16,580 nucleotides of DNA, taken from the NCBI GenBank assembly GCA_031271555.1, contig JAISVN010000049.1, forward strand, positions 1 through 16,580. Reading direction: 5' to 3'. A program made the translations under genes and the position numbers. Below, piece after piece: positions 6,020-13,608 of this stretch. Position 1 is the stretch's first letter, and each line of letters starts with the position of its first letter. Source of the stretch: Candidatus Methanoplasma sp. GTDB lineage: Archaea; Thermoplasmatota; Thermoplasmata; Methanomassiliicoccales; Methanomethylophilaceae. The notes beneath the pieces are model-generated. The model was not told the origin of the DNA and searched no databases. It saw nothing but the letters and a program-made list of their open reading frames with translations.

Positions 6020-6790
6020 ATGGCACAGACAAATGTTTATTCCGTGAAAGGAGAGGTCTCCGGAACCATTGACGTCCCCGAGGTGTTCTCATCCGAGTAC
6101 AGGCCCGATATAATAAAGAAAGCCATACTGGCCGCGGCCGCCAACAAGAGGCAGCCCTACGGTCCGGCGGCAAGATCGGGACTCAGGCACTCGGTAAGCA
6201 CATGGGGAAAAGGAAGAGGTGTGGCCCGCGTCCAGAGGCTTAAGGACGGAAGGAGAGCCACAGAATCCCCGAACAACGTGACCGGAAGGAGAGCGCACCC
6301 GCCCCGCCCGGAAACCAAGTGGGATCAGAAAGTGAACAAGAAAGAGCTGAGGATCGCACGCTTCTCCGCAGTTGCCGCAACAGGCTGTGCGGACTGCGTG
6401 AGGGAACGCGGACACCAGTTCGACGACTCCGTTTCCTTCCCTATAATAATAGAAGATGAATTCCAGAACATGACGAGCACCTCCGAGATCAACGCGGTGC
6501 TCGACAGCATAGGAATCGGATACGACGTAGAACGCGCCAAGGAAGGCCGCAAGATACGCGCAGGAAGGGGAAAGATGAGGAACAGGAGATACAGGACCCC
6601 CGTGTCAGTACTCATAGTGGTATCGGACAGGGAGGCCCCCGTCCTTAAGGGAGCATCGAACCTGCCCGGAGTCGACGTGGAGTCGGTAGGCACCCTCAGT
6701 ACAGGAATACTCGCGCCCGGAGGGGACGCAGGCAGGCTGACGGTCTACACCAGATCGGCCATAGAACAGATGGGAGCGTGGAAGCAGTGA
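6020..6790 (+). CDS. rpl4: Large ribosomal subunit protein uL4
   Basis: 256 residues, the usual archaeal length. Family marks are the extended loop with TWGKGRGVARVQRL, the TGRRAHPPRPE segment that lines the exit tunnel, and the C-terminal SVGTLSTGILAPGG segment, where archaeal members place uL4 residues on the outside of the 50S. The start ATG follows a GGGGG run (6006-6010) at 9 bases. The last codons overlap the start of uL23. uL4 helps build the wall and constriction of the nascent-peptide tunnel. Confidence 0.97.
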   Translation: MAQTNVYSVKGEVSGTIDVPEVFSSEYRPDIIKKAILAAAANKRQPYGPAARSGLRHSVSTWGKGRGVARVQRLKDGRRATESPNNVTGRRAHPPRPETKWDQKVNKKELRIARFSAVAATGCADCVRERGHQFDDSVSFPIIIEDEFQNMTSTSEINAVLDSIGIGYDVERAKEGRKIRAGRGKMRNRRYRTPVSVLIVVSDREAPVLKGASNLPGVDVESVGTLSTGILAPGGDAGRLTVYTRSAIEQMGAWKQ

Positions 6791-7068
6791 AGCAGAGCGA
6801 CATACTCATAAGACCGTATGTAACGGAAAAGACGCTCAACCTGTTGTCCGGCACTCCTACGCAGAAGTTCAGGGACGGCAACAAGATCGAGTTCATAGTG
6901 CACAGACAGGCCAGCAAGGACGACGTAAAAGCAGCTTTCGAAGAGCGCTTCGAAGTGAAGGTCGAACGCGTATGGACCAAGATACAGAAGGACGGCAAGC
7001 ACGCCATCATCAAGCTTGCGGACGGATACTCCGCAGAGGATGTAGGTATGAGGGTCGGAGTGTTCTGA
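6787..7068 (+). CDS. rpl23: Large ribosomal subunit protein uL23
   Basis: 93 residues from GTG 6787 (MKQSDILIRPYVTEKTL). The IRPYVTEK motif is the uL23 signature. An in-frame GTG at 6778 would add three residues, but it leaves only one base after GGGAG (6772-6776), whereas 6787 has a 10-base spacer and a 4-base GTGA overlap with the uL4 stop, typical of this operon. The start is therefore uncertain by three codons. uL23 sits at the tunnel exit and is a docking point for targeting factors such as SRP. Its stop codon is fused to the uL2 ribosome-binding site. Confidence 0.95.
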   Translation: MKQSDILIRPYVTEKTLNLLSGTPTQKFRDGNKIEFIVHRQASKDDVKAAFEERFEVKVERVWTKIQKDGKHAIIKLADGYSAEDVGMRVGVF

Positions 7069-7074
7069 GGTGAT
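7067..7074 (+). promoter_or_regulatory. Ribosome-binding site of uL2 fused to the uL23 stop
   Basis: GAGGTGAT is an exact match to the expected archaeal Shine-Dalgarno sequence, 3 bases before the uL2 ATG. Its first two bases belong to the uL23 TGA stop. Confidence 0.8.
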
Positions 7075-7077
7075 CGA

Positions 7078-7767
7078 ATGGGAAAGAGATTGATTACACA
7101 GAGAAGAGGGCGCGGGAACTCACACTACCGCTCCCCGAGCCACAGACATGTGGACGACGTTAGGCTCCCCCAGTTCGATGAGGGAGTAGGCACCTTGAAG
7201 GACCTGATCCAGGCACCCGGAAGGACAAGCCCCCTCGCAGTCATCGACTTCAACGGAGTGACGGACTACCAGCTTGCAGCGGCCGGAATGAAGGTCGGAC
7301 AGAAGATACAGGTCGGAAGCGACAAGGTCGCCCCCGGCAACATAACCATACTGTCCAAGATACCTGAGGGAACGGCAGTGCACAACATAGAGGCAAAGCC
7401 GGGCGACGGAGGCAAGTACGCAAAGACCGCAGGATCCTCTGCGACCATAGTCAGCAGAGGAGAGAAGGTCATGATACTCATGCCCTCCGGAGCAATGAAA
7501 GAGTTCAACCCCAACTGCCGCGCGGCGGTCGGGGTCGTAGCAGGCGGAGGAAGAGGCGACAAACCTCTGGCCAAGGCCGGAAAGAACTACCTGACGCTGA
7601 GATCGAGATCGACAGCAAACAAGAAGGTCAAAGGAGTGGCCATGAACGCTGTGGACCACCCCCACGGCGGAGGAAGCCACCCGCACGTCGGAGGACCGAA
7701 CTGTCAGAAGAGGACCGCATCGCCGGGACAAAAGGTGGGTTTCCTGCCTAAGAAAAAGAGGAAGTGA
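7078..7767 (+). CDS. rpl2: Large ribosomal subunit protein uL2
   Basis: 229 residues, slightly short for archaeal uL2. The N-terminus MGKRLITQRRGRG and the C-terminal VDHPHGGGSHPHVGG (HPHGGG from residue 194) are diagnostic; the histidine-rich loop approaches the peptidyl transferase centre in known ribosomes. The C-terminus KKKRK is basic. uL2 is needed for joining of the subunits and lies on the 50S side of the inter-subunit bridge. The ATG is set by GAGGTGAT just upstream. Confidence 0.97.
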   Translation: MGKRLITQRRGRGNSHYRSPSHRHVDDVRLPQFDEGVGTLKDLIQAPGRTSPLAVIDFNGVTDYQLAAAGMKVGQKIQVGSDKVAPGNITILSKIPEGTAVHNIEAKPGDGGKYAKTAGSSATIVSRGEKVMILMPSGAMKEFNPNCRAAVGVVAGGGRGDKPLAKAGKNYLTLRSRSTANKKVKGVAMNAVDHPHGGGSHPHVGGPNCQKRTASPGQKVGFLPKKKRK

Positions 7768-7773
7768 TTCTGA

Positions 7774-8238
7774 ATGGCAAAGAAGAAGATTATTGCAGGA
7801 TCGGCAAAGGCAACCAGAAGGAGGTCCAGAAAGAAGGCATCGGCAATCCAGGCAAGGAGGAAGAAGGAATTCCTCTACCGCGGATTCACGATGGAGGAGC
7901 TCCTGGCAATGTCCTTTGATGAGATACTCGGCATTCTTCCTTCGAGGGCGAGGAGGACATACCTCCGCGGCCTCAACTACGAACAGCAGCTGCTGTTCGA
8001 TAAACTGAAGGAAGCTGAAGAGCCCGTCAGGACACACCGCAGGGACCTGCCGATAATACCCCAATTCGTTGGGAAGACTGTGAGCATATACAACGGAAAG
8101 GAATTCAAAGAGTTCGAGATAAAGCCGGAGATGATCGGCTGTTTCCTCGGTGAATTCGTACTTACGAGGAAGGCGCCTCAGCACTCCGGACCCGGAGTAG
8201 GTGCGACAAGGTCCTCGAAGTTCATGCCGCTGAAGTGA
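7774..8238 (+). CDS. rps19: Small ribosomal subunit protein uS19
   Basis: 154 residues, in the long archaeal/eukaryotic class (bacterial uS19 is about 90). A lysine/arginine-rich N-terminal extension precedes FLYRGFTMEELL; the core carries RTHRRDLPIIPQFVGKTVSIYNGKEF and ends in GVGATRSSKF. It binds the head of the 30S next to uS13. It starts six bases after the uL2 stop, with GTGAT overlapping that stop as part of its ribosome-binding site. Confidence 0.96.
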   Translation: MAKKKIIAGSAKATRRRSRKKASAIQARRKKEFLYRGFTMEELLAMSFDEILGILPSRARRTYLRGLNYEQQLLFDKLKEAEEPVRTHRRDLPIIPQFVGKTVSIYNGKEFKEFEIKPEMIGCFLGEFVLTRKAPQHSGPGVGATRSSKFMPLK

Positions 8239-8242
8239 GGTG
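8237..8242 (+). promoter_or_regulatory. Ribosome-binding site deciding the uL22 start
   Basis: GAGGTG, six bases before ATG 8249. It overlaps the TGA stop of uS19 and also contains the GTG at 8240 that could be mistaken for the uL22 start. Confidence 0.75.
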
Positions 8243-8248
8243 TCAAAT

Positions 8249-8704
8249 ATGGTTACGAACAAAGGTTACACAACAGTATCTGACCCCGATATCTCCGCAA
8301 AGGCCCTGGCAAAGGATCAGCCCATATCTCCCAAGTTCGCCCGCGAGGTCGCCGGAATGGTGCGCGGGATGAAAGTGGAGAAAGCGGTCACGACCCTTGA
8401 AGAGGTCATAATGCTGGACAGGCCGGTGCCCCTGAAGAGATACAACAAACGTGTCTCCCACAAGAAAGGCGTCGGACCGGGAAGATACCCGGTCAAAGCC
8501 TCCAGGGCGATACTCGCGGTCATAAAGAGCGCAATGTCCAACGCCGAGTACAAAGGATTGGACGCATCGAACATGGCGATATCCACAATAACCATTGCAA
8601 GAGGCCAGACCATCCCCGGCCACATGCCGAGGGCACAGGGAAGGGCCACGCAGTGGAACCAGGAGACCGCCAACATAGAGGTAATAATAGAGGAGGTTGA
8701 GTGA
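8249..8704 (+). CDS. rpl22: Large ribosomal subunit protein uL22
   Basis: 151 residues from ATG 8249. The pattern ISPKFAREVAGMVRGMKVEKA near the N-terminus, and GHMPRAQGRATQWN in the C-terminal hairpin that lines the exit tunnel, are the archaeal uL22 signatures. The in-frame GTG at 8240 is rejected as a start because it is inside the Shine-Dalgarno site. The last four codons contain GGAGGT (8692-8697), the ribosome-binding site of uS3. Confidence 0.95.
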   Translation: MVTNKGYTTVSDPDISAKALAKDQPISPKFAREVAGMVRGMKVEKAVTTLEEVIMLDRPVPLKRYNKRVSHKKGVGPGRYPVKASRAILAVIKSAMSNAEYKGLDASNMAISTITIARGQTIPGHMPRAQGRATQWNQETANIEVIIEEVE

Positions 8705-8706
8705 TC

Positions 8707-9405
8707 ATGGCATCAGAAAGGAAATTCGTTGCTGAGAACGTACGCAGGGTTCTCCTCAAAGAGTACCTCATGAAAGAGGTCAGCCGCGCCGGTTTCGGAG
8801 GGCTCGACATCCAGAGGACCCCGATGGGAACACGCGTCATACTCACGACCGAGAGGCCGGGATTGGTGATCGGAAGACGCGGTCAGACGATCAAGAACCT
8901 GACTGCGGTCATAGAGGACAAATACGGCTTCGAGAACCCCCAGATAGAGGTTCAGGAAGTCGAGAACGCAAGCCTGAACGCACAGATAATGGCAGAGAAG
9001 CTGGCATTCTCCCTCGAGAGAGGATGGCACTTCCGCAGGGCAGGGCACTCCACCGTCCGCAGGGTGATGGATGCCGGAGCCCGCGGCTGCCACATCATAA
9101 TCGCCGGTAAACTCACCGGACAGAGGCACAGGACCGAGAAGTTCAAGGAAGGCTACATAAAATTCTGCGGCGAGCCCAGAGAGCTGTTCGTAGAGCGCGG
9201 ATACGCGGTCGCGACGCTCAAGATGGGGGTCATAGGAGTTACCGTAGAGGTAATGAGGCCCGACTCGAAACTTCCTGCGGACACCACGGTCCTCAGCAAG
9301 ACGGATGCAGCGGCAAAGTTCCCCGACCTGTTCGGCGGAGTGGCCCCCGCGGAAGCACCTGTCGTTGAGGAAAAGGCCGAAGCACCAGCAGAGGAGGTCC
9401 AGTAA
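8707..9405 (+). CDS. rps3: Small ribosomal subunit protein uS3
   Basis: 232 residues from ATG 8707 (MASERKFVAEN). A type II KH domain is visible with the GxxG loop VIGRRGQTI (G56-G59); the C-terminal domain contains RGCHIIIAGKLTGQR and FCGEP. The tail from about residue 210 is rich in Ala, Glu and Pro, a variable acidic end common in archaeal uS3. The protein lies at the mRNA entry channel. The GTG at 8701 is in frame, but ATG 8707 is correctly spaced (9 bases) from GGAGGT. Its TAA stop overlaps the next ATG by one base. Confidence 0.96.
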   Translation: MASERKFVAENVRRVLLKEYLMKEVSRAGFGGLDIQRTPMGTRVILTTERPGLVIGRRGQTIKNLTAVIEDKYGFENPQIEVQEVENASLNAQIMAEKLAFSLERGWHFRRAGHSTVRRVMDAGARGCHIIIAGKLTGQRHRTEKFKEGYIKFCGEPRELFVERGYAVATLKMGVIGVTVEVMRPDSKLPADTTVLSKTDAAAKFPDLFGGVAPAEAPVVEEKAEAPAEEVQ

Positions 9406-9608
9406 TGGCACTGCTTAAGACAGCGGACATAAGGGATATGAGTGCAGAGGAACGCAACGAGAAGCTCAAGGAGCTCCGCAACGACCTCATGCATGAGAGA
9501 GGAGTGTCGGCGATGGGAGGTGCACCTTCCAACCCCGGCATAATCCGCGCTATAAGAACGAACATAGCCCGCATCCTGACTGTTCAGAATGAGGAGGAAA
9601 AGGTCTGA
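9405..9608 (+). CDS. rpl29: Large ribosomal subunit protein uL29
   Basis: 67 residues forming the expected helical hairpin: MALLKTADIRDMSAEERNEK, then KELRNDLMHER, then a short insert AMGGAPSNPG, and IRAIRTNIARILTV. It sits at the tunnel exit beside uL23. It overlaps uS3 by one base (TAATG) and the next gene by one base (TGATG). A GGAGGT within the end of uS3 serves as ribosome-binding site. Confidence 0.94.
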   Translation: MALLKTADIRDMSAEERNEKLKELRNDLMHERGVSAMGGAPSNPGIIRAIRTNIARILTVQNEEEKV

Positions 9609-9907
9609 TGGCCGAGATATGCCCGGTTTGTGGATTGCCTAAGGAGCTCTGCATGTGCGAGGAGATCGCACGCGAGCAACAGATGGTAAGGATATCCGTG
9701 GACAGCAGAAGATACGGCAAGATGGTCACGGTCATCGACGGCATTGACGAGAATGACATAGACGTCGAGGACCTGGCCAAGCAACTGAAGATAAAATGCG
9801 CCGCCGGCGGAGCATACAAAGACGGACGCATCGAACTTCAGGGAGATCACAAAAAGAAAGTGAAGGCCGTGCTGGAAGACATGGGATTCCGCACAGAAGT
9901 AAGATAA
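9608..9907 (+). CDS. Translation initiation factor aIF1 (SUI1/eIF1 family)
   Basis: 99 residues. An N-terminal zinc-ribbon-like segment CPVCGLPKELCMC (C5, C8, C15, C17) precedes the SUI1 domain, with RRYGKMVTVIDGID and KCAAGGAYKDGRIELQGDH as the conserved core. aIF1 binds the 30S P site and helps select the correct start codon. Its position between uL29 and the RNase P subunit is the standard archaeal arrangement. It starts on the last base of the uL29 stop, and AGGAGG in the end of uL29 is its likely ribosome-binding site. Confidence 0.94.
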   Translation: MAEICPVCGLPKELCMCEEIAREQQMVRISVDSRRYGKMVTVIDGIDENDIDVEDLAKQLKIKCAAGGAYKDGRIELQGDHKKKVKAVLEDMGFRTEVR

Positions 9908-9908
9908 G

Positions 9909-10163
9909 ATGAACAGGAGCGATTTCATGAGATCAGAACTCATTGGACTGGACGTGGTAGTGCTGTCAGCCCCATACTCGGGAATTTCCGGGAAAGTGGT
10001 AGACGAGACGAAGAACACGTTCACCATCTCATCGGCCGGAACTGAAAGAATGGTACCGAAACCAGGCAATGAGTTCAGGTTCACTTATGAAGGCATACAC
10101 ATGGACATCGAAGGCAAAGACATACAACACCGACCAGAGGACAGAATAAAGAAGGTTAGGTGA
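9909..10163 (+). CDS. rnp1: RNase P protein component 1 (Rpp29/Pop4)
   Basis: 84 residues, at the short end of the archaeal family. The N-terminal [11 protein letters not shown] and the central [14 protein letters not shown], followed by KPGNEFRF, are the Sm-like-barrel signature of Rpp29. It binds RNase P RNA together with Rpp21 and helps mature tRNA 5' ends. The start ATG 9909 is the first in frame; an internal ATG at 9927 is also possible (MRSELIGL), and the ribosome-binding site before 9909 is poor. The stop is embedded in the uS17 ribosome-binding site. Confidence 0.92.
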   Translation: MNRSDFMRSELIGLDVVVLSAPYSGISGKVVDETKNTFTISSAGTERMVPKPGNEFRFTYEGIHMDIEGKDIQHRPEDRIKKVR

Positions 10164-10164
10164 T
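10158..10164 (+). promoter_or_regulatory. Ribosome-binding site deciding the uS17 start
   Basis: AGGTGAT lies four bases before ATG 10169 and contains both the Rpp29 stop codon and the misleading in-frame GTG at 10160. Confidence 0.7.
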
Positions 10165-10168
10165 TAAA

Positions 10169-10501
10169 ATGACAGCAAAAGTTAGAAACATCGGAATCGA
10201 CGTGGTCCCCCCGACCTCTGAATGCAATGACCCGAACTGCCCGTTCCACGGCAGTCTTTCAGTCAGAGGCCAGGTCATCGACGGAGTCGTTGCGACCGTA
10301 AAGATGAACAAGACCGTCGTAGTAGAGCGCAACTACTTGAAATATCAGAAGAAATACGAAAGATACGAGAAGAGGTCCAACAGGTACTCCTCCCACGCAT
10401 CACCATGCATGGGGCTCAAAGTGGGCGACCGCGTGAGGATAATGGAGTGCCGCCCGATCTCTAAGACCGTCTCTTTCGTGGTCGTAGAGAAAAAGGAGTG
10501 A
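10169..10501 (+). CDS. rps17: Small ribosomal subunit protein uS17
   Basis: 110 residues from ATG 10169. The archaeal pattern [10 protein letters not shown] (C19, C24, H27) comes before the OB-fold core, which shows [24 protein letters not shown] and [19 protein letters not shown]. It is a primary 16S rRNA binder. The GTG at 10160 is excluded as lying in the Shine-Dalgarno site. GGAGTGA at 10495-10501, including its own stop, serves the following uL14 gene. Confidence 0.96.
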   Translation: MTAKVRNIGIDVVPPTSECNDPNCPFHGSLSVRGQVIDGVVATVKMNKTVVVERNYLKYQKKYERYEKRSNRYSSHASPCMGLKVGDRVRIMECRPISKTVSFVVVEKKE

Positions 10502-10508
10502 ATCTGAA

Positions 10509-10907
10509 ATGAAAGGGATCTCAGGAACACAAACAAGAGGACTTCAGAACGGATCGCGCCTTGACGTAATAGACAACAGCGGTGCCAAGGTGATCGAGAT
10601 CATAACGGTTCCAAAATACCACGGGGTCGCCAGAAGGGTGCCCTCGGCAGGTGTCGGGGACATGGTCATAGCATCGGTCAAGAAAGGAACGCCGGCCATG
10701 AGGAGGCAGATCGTATTCGCCGTGATAGTCCGTCAGAGGCGCCCGACCAGGCGTGCGGACGGCACTATGGTGTATTTCGAGGACAACGCAGCCGTCATCG
10801 TTACAGAGACCGGCGAGACGAAAGGAACGGACATAAAGGGTCCGGTAGCAAGGGAAGCGGCAGACAGGTGGCCCCGTATCGCGGCCACCGCAAATACTAT
10901 AGTGTGA
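10509..10907 (+). CDS. rpl14: Large ribosomal subunit protein uL14
   Basis: 132 residues, the usual archaeal length. The sequence LDVIDNSGAKVIEII, then VGDMVIASVKKGTP and the YFEDNAAVIV segment, define the uL14 beta barrel; the C-terminus PVAREAADRWPRIAATANTIV is the archaeal form. uL14 forms an inter-subunit bridge with 16S rRNA helix 14 and is a binding site for the anti-association factor aIF6. The start is set by GGAGTGA seven bases upstream. Confidence 0.97.
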   Translation: MKGISGTQTRGLQNGSRLDVIDNSGAKVIEIITVPKYHGVARRVPSAGVGDMVIASVKKGTPAMRRQIVFAVIVRQRRPTRRADGTMVYFEDNAAVIVTETGETKGTDIKGPVAREAADRWPRIAATANTIV

Positions 10908-10912
10908 GGTGA
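10906..10912 (+). promoter_or_regulatory. Ribosome-binding site of uL24 fused to the uL14 stop
   Basis: GAGGTGA, six bases before ATG 10919; its first two bases complete the uL14 TGA stop. Confidence 0.75.
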
Positions 10913-10918
10913 AAAGGA

Positions 10919-11293
10919 ATGGCAAGCAGCAAAGCAAGGGTACAGAGAAAGGTACAGGCCAACGCACCCTCCCACGTGAAGAGGAAGATGCTCTCGGCAC
11001 ACCTGAGCAACGAACTCCGCGAACAGTACGGAGTGCGCACGGCAAGGGTCTGCAAGGGAGACACGGTTGCGATAATACGCGGTGAAGAGGACGTCCGCGG
11101 GACCGAAGCGAAGGTCCTTGAGGTATTCACCAACACCGGCCGCGTATCCGTTGAAGGAGTGACGATAAACCAGGCGGACGGCACAGCCATAGTGCGCCCG
11201 GTACACGCATCCAACCTGGTGATAACAAAACTCAACACTGAGGATCAGTGGAGGATAGACTCACTTTCAAAGAAGAAGGAGGCTAAAGAATGA
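10919..11293 (+). CDS. rpl24: Large ribosomal subunit protein uL24
   Basis: 124 residues. The basic N-terminal extension (APSHVKRKMLSAHLS) is typical of archaeal uL24 (the homologue of eukaryotic RPL26). The KOW motif spans about residues 45-72 (CKGDTVAIIRGEEDVRGTEAK-type). It is an early 23S rRNA binder near the tunnel exit. Its stop overlaps the eS4 start by four bases (ATGA). GGAGG in its final codons (11278-11282) is the eS4 ribosome-binding site. Confidence 0.95.
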   Translation: MASSKARVQRKVQANAPSHVKRKMLSAHLSNELREQYGVRTARVCKGDTVAIIRGEEDVRGTEAKVLEVFTNTGRVSVEGVTINQADGTAIVRPVHASNLVITKLNTEDQWRIDSLSKKKEAKE

Positions 11294-11997
11294 GCGACCA
11301 TTTGAAAAGACTAGCCGCACCGGGGACATGGCCTCTGAAGAGGAAGATCTCCGTATGGGCGACAAAACAGTCTCCGGGAGCGCACTCGCTCGAGAGCAGC
11401 ATGCCTGCAGCGATGGTTCTCAGGGACATGATGAAGGTCTGCGACACAGCGAGAGAGGCGAAGAGGATAATCGGCAACCGCGAGCTGACGGTGGACGGCG
11501 TTCCCGTCAAGAACCCGAAGGCCCCGATAGGCGTGATGGACACAGTGTCCCTGCCCAAGATGAAACTCAACTACCGCATGCTCCTGACCGACAAAGGAAA
11601 GCTGACGCTCGTCCCCGTATCGGAGGATGAGGCGAAATGGAAACTCTGCAGGATCGAGGGCAAGACCAAGATCAGCGGAGGAAAGATCCAGCTGAACCTC
11701 AGCGGAGGAAGGAACATAGTCCTGGACAAGAACATGTACAAGTCCGGCGACACGCTTAAGATCGATGTCGCGGACCAGAAGGTGCTCGACAGCTTCCCGC
11801 TGGCCGACGGAGCGTCCGCGCTCATCATAAACGGCGCCCTCGCGGGGAAGGTGGAGACCATAGCGGACCTCGTGGTCGTGAAAGGCCCGTCCGACAACGT
11901 AGTCAGGTTCAAGAGCGGAATAGAGACGGTCAAGAGGAACGTGTTCATCATCGGTTCGTCGAAACCCGAGATCAAACTGCCGGAGGCGTCCGAATGA
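11290..11997 (+). CDS. rps4e: Small ribosomal subunit protein eS4
   Basis: 235 residues. The opening HLKRLAAPGTWPLKRK is the eS4 signature. An S4-type RNA-binding domain (RIIGNRELTVDGVPVKN) lies around residues 57-75, and a KOW-like C-terminal part (DLVVVKGPSDN) near residue 195. eS4 is found in archaea and eukaryotes only and binds the 30S body. ATGA overlaps join it to uL24 before it and uL5 after it. Confidence 0.97.
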   Translation: MSDHLKRLAAPGTWPLKRKISVWATKQSPGAHSLESSMPAAMVLRDMMKVCDTAREAKRIIGNRELTVDGVPVKNPKAPIGVMDTVSLPKMKLNYRMLLTDKGKLTLVPVSEDEAKWKLCRIEGKTKISGGKIQLNLSGGRNIVLDKNMYKSGDTLKIDVADQKVLDSFPLADGASALIINGALAGKVETIADLVVVKGPSDNVVRFKSGIETVKRNVFIIGSSKPEIKLPEASE

Positions 11998-12503
11998 ACG
12001 CGATGAGACAGCTCCACATAGAGAAGGTGACGGTCAACATCGGCGTCGGCGAGGCCGGAGAGAGGCTTGTGAAAGCACAGAAGGTCTTGGAAATGGTCAC
12101 CGGCCAGAAATCGGTGCAGACCATATCGAAGAACGTGAACAGGGACCTCGGCATACGCGTGGGAATGCCCCTCGGATGCAAGGTCACCCTCAGGGGCGAG
12201 TCCGCCGAGGAGTTCCTCCAGAAGGCTCTTCCGATAAGAGAGAGGAGGATCTACGCATACTCCTTCGACAAAGAGGGCAACATGTCCTTCGGCATATCGG
12301 ATTACACAGACTTCGAGGGCATGAAATACGACCCGGAGATCGGAATATTCGGAATGGACATCAACGTGGTCCTGAGAAGGACCGGGAACAGGGTCACCCA
12401 GAGGGCCCTCCTCAAAAGGAGGATACCTCCTGGCCACCGCGTCGACCGCGACGAGGCGATCCAGTACATGAAAGACAACTATGAGATAGAGGTGGTAGAG
12501 TGA
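11994..12503 (+). CDS. rpl5: Large ribosomal subunit protein uL5
   Basis: 169 residues, short as in archaea. The N-terminal [17 protein letters not shown], the GCKVTLRG segment and the [15 protein letters not shown] region are diagnostic. uL5 binds 5S rRNA with uL18 and contacts P-site tRNA. The ATG at 11994 gives an ATGA overlap with eS4 and follows GGAGG at 11982-11986; a second in-frame ATG at 12003 is less likely. The gene's end overlaps uS14 by four bases (GTGA). Confidence 0.96.
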   Translation: MNAMRQLHIEKVTVNIGVGEAGERLVKAQKVLEMVTGQKSVQTISKNVNRDLGIRVGMPLGCKVTLRGESAEEFLQKALPIRERRIYAYSFDKEGNMSFGISDYTDFEGMKYDPEIGIFGMDINVVLRRTGNRVTQRALLKRRIPPGHRVDRDEAIQYMKDNYEIEVVE

Positions 12504-12646
12504 AACCAAAGAAGAAATTCGGTAGGATCGAGGGATGCACCCGCTGCGGACGCAGAAGGGGCATAATAAGAAGATACGGAATGCACCTCTGCCGCCAGTG
12601 CTTCAGGGACATGGCCCCGGAGTTGGGATTCAAGAAATATTCGTGA
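12500..12646 (+). CDS. rps14: Small ribosomal subunit protein uS14 (zinc-ribbon form)
   Basis: A 48-residue gene filling the gap between uL5 and uS8. It reads [12 protein letters not shown], then CTRC (C13, C16), a basic stretch, then CRQC (C31, C34) and [14 protein letters not shown], the typical archaeal C-terminus. The four cysteines bind zinc in this class. It starts with GTG, overlapping the uL5 stop by four bases, five bases after GAGGTG (12489-12494). It binds the 30S head near uS3 and uS10. The length agrees with other archaeal uS14 proteins of about 50-56 residues. Confidence 0.95.
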   Translation: MKPKKKFGRIEGCTRCGRRRGIIRRYGMHLCRQCFRDMAPELGFKKYS

Positions 12647-12651
12647 GGTGA
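12645..12651 (+). promoter_or_regulatory. Ribosome-binding site deciding the uS8 start
   Basis: GAGGTGA is five bases before ATG 12657. It shares bases with the uS14 stop and contains the in-frame GTG at 12648, which is therefore not the start. Confidence 0.75.
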
Positions 12652-12656
12652 AAAGA

Positions 12657-13046
12657 ATGCAGAGCGATCCACTCAACGACGCTATGTGCGTCATGAAAAA
12701 TGCAGCGACAAACGGAAAGGGCGAATGCATCATCCAGCCATCCTCAAAACTTATCGGCCGCGTGCTGAAGGTTATGCAGGACCACGGATATGTCAACCAG
12801 TTCGAGTACATCGAAGACGGCAAGGCAGGCAAATTCCGCGTAATGATGGAAGGAGCCATAAACAACTGCGGTGTGATAAAGCCCAGGTATTCGGTCAAGG
12901 CGAATGAGATAGAGAGGTTCGAGGCAAGGTATCTTCCGGCCCAGGACTTCGGAGTGCTCATACTGACGACCACTGCCGGCGTTATAACGCAGGACCGCGC
13001 CAAAGAACTTGGCATAGGCGGAAAATTGTTAGCGTACATATATTGA
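12657..13046 (+). CDS. rps8: Small ribosomal subunit protein uS8
   Basis: 129 residues from ATG 12657 (MQSDPLNDAMCVMKNA). The N-terminal D-PL-DAM-x-MKNA motif, and the C-terminal segment GVLILTTTAGVITQDRAKELGIGGKLLAYIY (shown only in part: STxGV-like TTTAGVITQ), define uS8. It is a central-domain 16S rRNA binder, and in bacteria it regulates the spc operon by binding its mRNA; no such site is claimed here. The stop overlaps GAGG, the uL6 ribosome-binding site. Confidence 0.95.
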   Translation: MQSDPLNDAMCVMKNAATNGKGECIIQPSSKLIGRVLKVMQDHGYVNQFEYIEDGKAGKFRVMMEGAINNCGVIKPRYSVKANEIERFEARYLPAQDFGVLILTTTAGVITQDRAKELGIGGKLLAYIY

Positions 13047-13056
13047 GGAATGACAG

Positions 13057-13608
13057 ATGACAATAGCAGGGAAAATCGAAAGCACCATCGCCATCCCCGG
13101 TGGGGTGTCCGTCTCAATGGACGGAAACACCGTTAAGGTCAAAGGACCAAGGGGTGAATTAAGCAGAAACTTTGCGTACCCCCGCGTTAGTATTGCCATC
13201 GGAGAAGGAGTAGTCAGCGTAAGCAGCGAGTACCCGAGGACAAAGGATAAGGCAATGGTAGGAACCTTCGCAGCCCATATCAGGAACATGATAAAAGGCG
13301 TGACCGTAGGTTTCACTTACACCCTTAAAATAGTGTTCTCACACTTCCCGATGAAAGTAGCAGTGAAGGATAACCGCGTGGAGATCAACAACTACATGGG
13401 AGGCCGTGACCCCAGATACGCCGACATAGTCGAAGGATGCAAGGTCAAGATCTCCGGTGCGGACGTCACCGTGGAAGCGAACAGCATAGAAGCATGCGGA
13501 CAGACTGCGGCCAACATCGAGAAGGCAACATCCAGACTCGGATTCGACAAGAGGATCTTCCAGGACGGAATATACATTGTCGGCAAATCACACAAGGTGA
13601 GAGAATGA
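13057..13608 (+). CDS. rpl6: Large ribosomal subunit protein uL6
   Basis: 183 residues, the archaeal/eukaryotic uL9-like long form of bacterial L6. MTIAGKIESTIAIPGGVSV and VKGPRGELSR open the first repeat; GFTYTLKIVFSHFPMKV and the C-terminal FDKRIFQDGIYIVGK segment identify the second. It sits near the GTPase-associated centre and the sarcin-ricin loop. Start ATG 13057 follows GAGGAATGA. AAGGTGAGAG at the 3' end is the ribosome-binding site for eL32, whose ATG overlaps the stop by four bases. Confidence 0.96.
   Translation: MTIAGKIESTIAIPGGVSVSMDGNTVKVKGPRGELSRNFAYPRVSIAIGEGVVSVSSEYPRTKDKAMVGTFAAHIRNMIKGVTVGFTYTLKIVFSHFPMKVAVKDNRVEINNYMGGRDPRYADIVEGCKVKISGADVTVEANSIEACGQTAANIEKATSRLGFDKRIFQDGIYIVGKSHKVRE

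Noticed and set aside
7120..8262. Long minus-strand open frame of 380 codons opposite uL2 and uS19
   Set aside because: The plus strand encodes two unmistakable ribosomal proteins here; the antisense frame is open because of biased codon use and shows low-complexity Cys/Leu/Arg/Ser composition with no family resemblance.
11571..12509. Minus-strand open frame of 312 codons opposite eS4 and uL5
   Set aside because: Shadow of two clear ribosomal genes; no ribosome-binding site or recognisable domain.
13437..13604. Upstream in-frame extension of eL32
   Set aside because: These codons overlap uL6 in another frame and read as an irregular basic/glutamine-rich string; the ATG at 13605 has a good AAGGTGAGAG site and the usual ATGA overlap.
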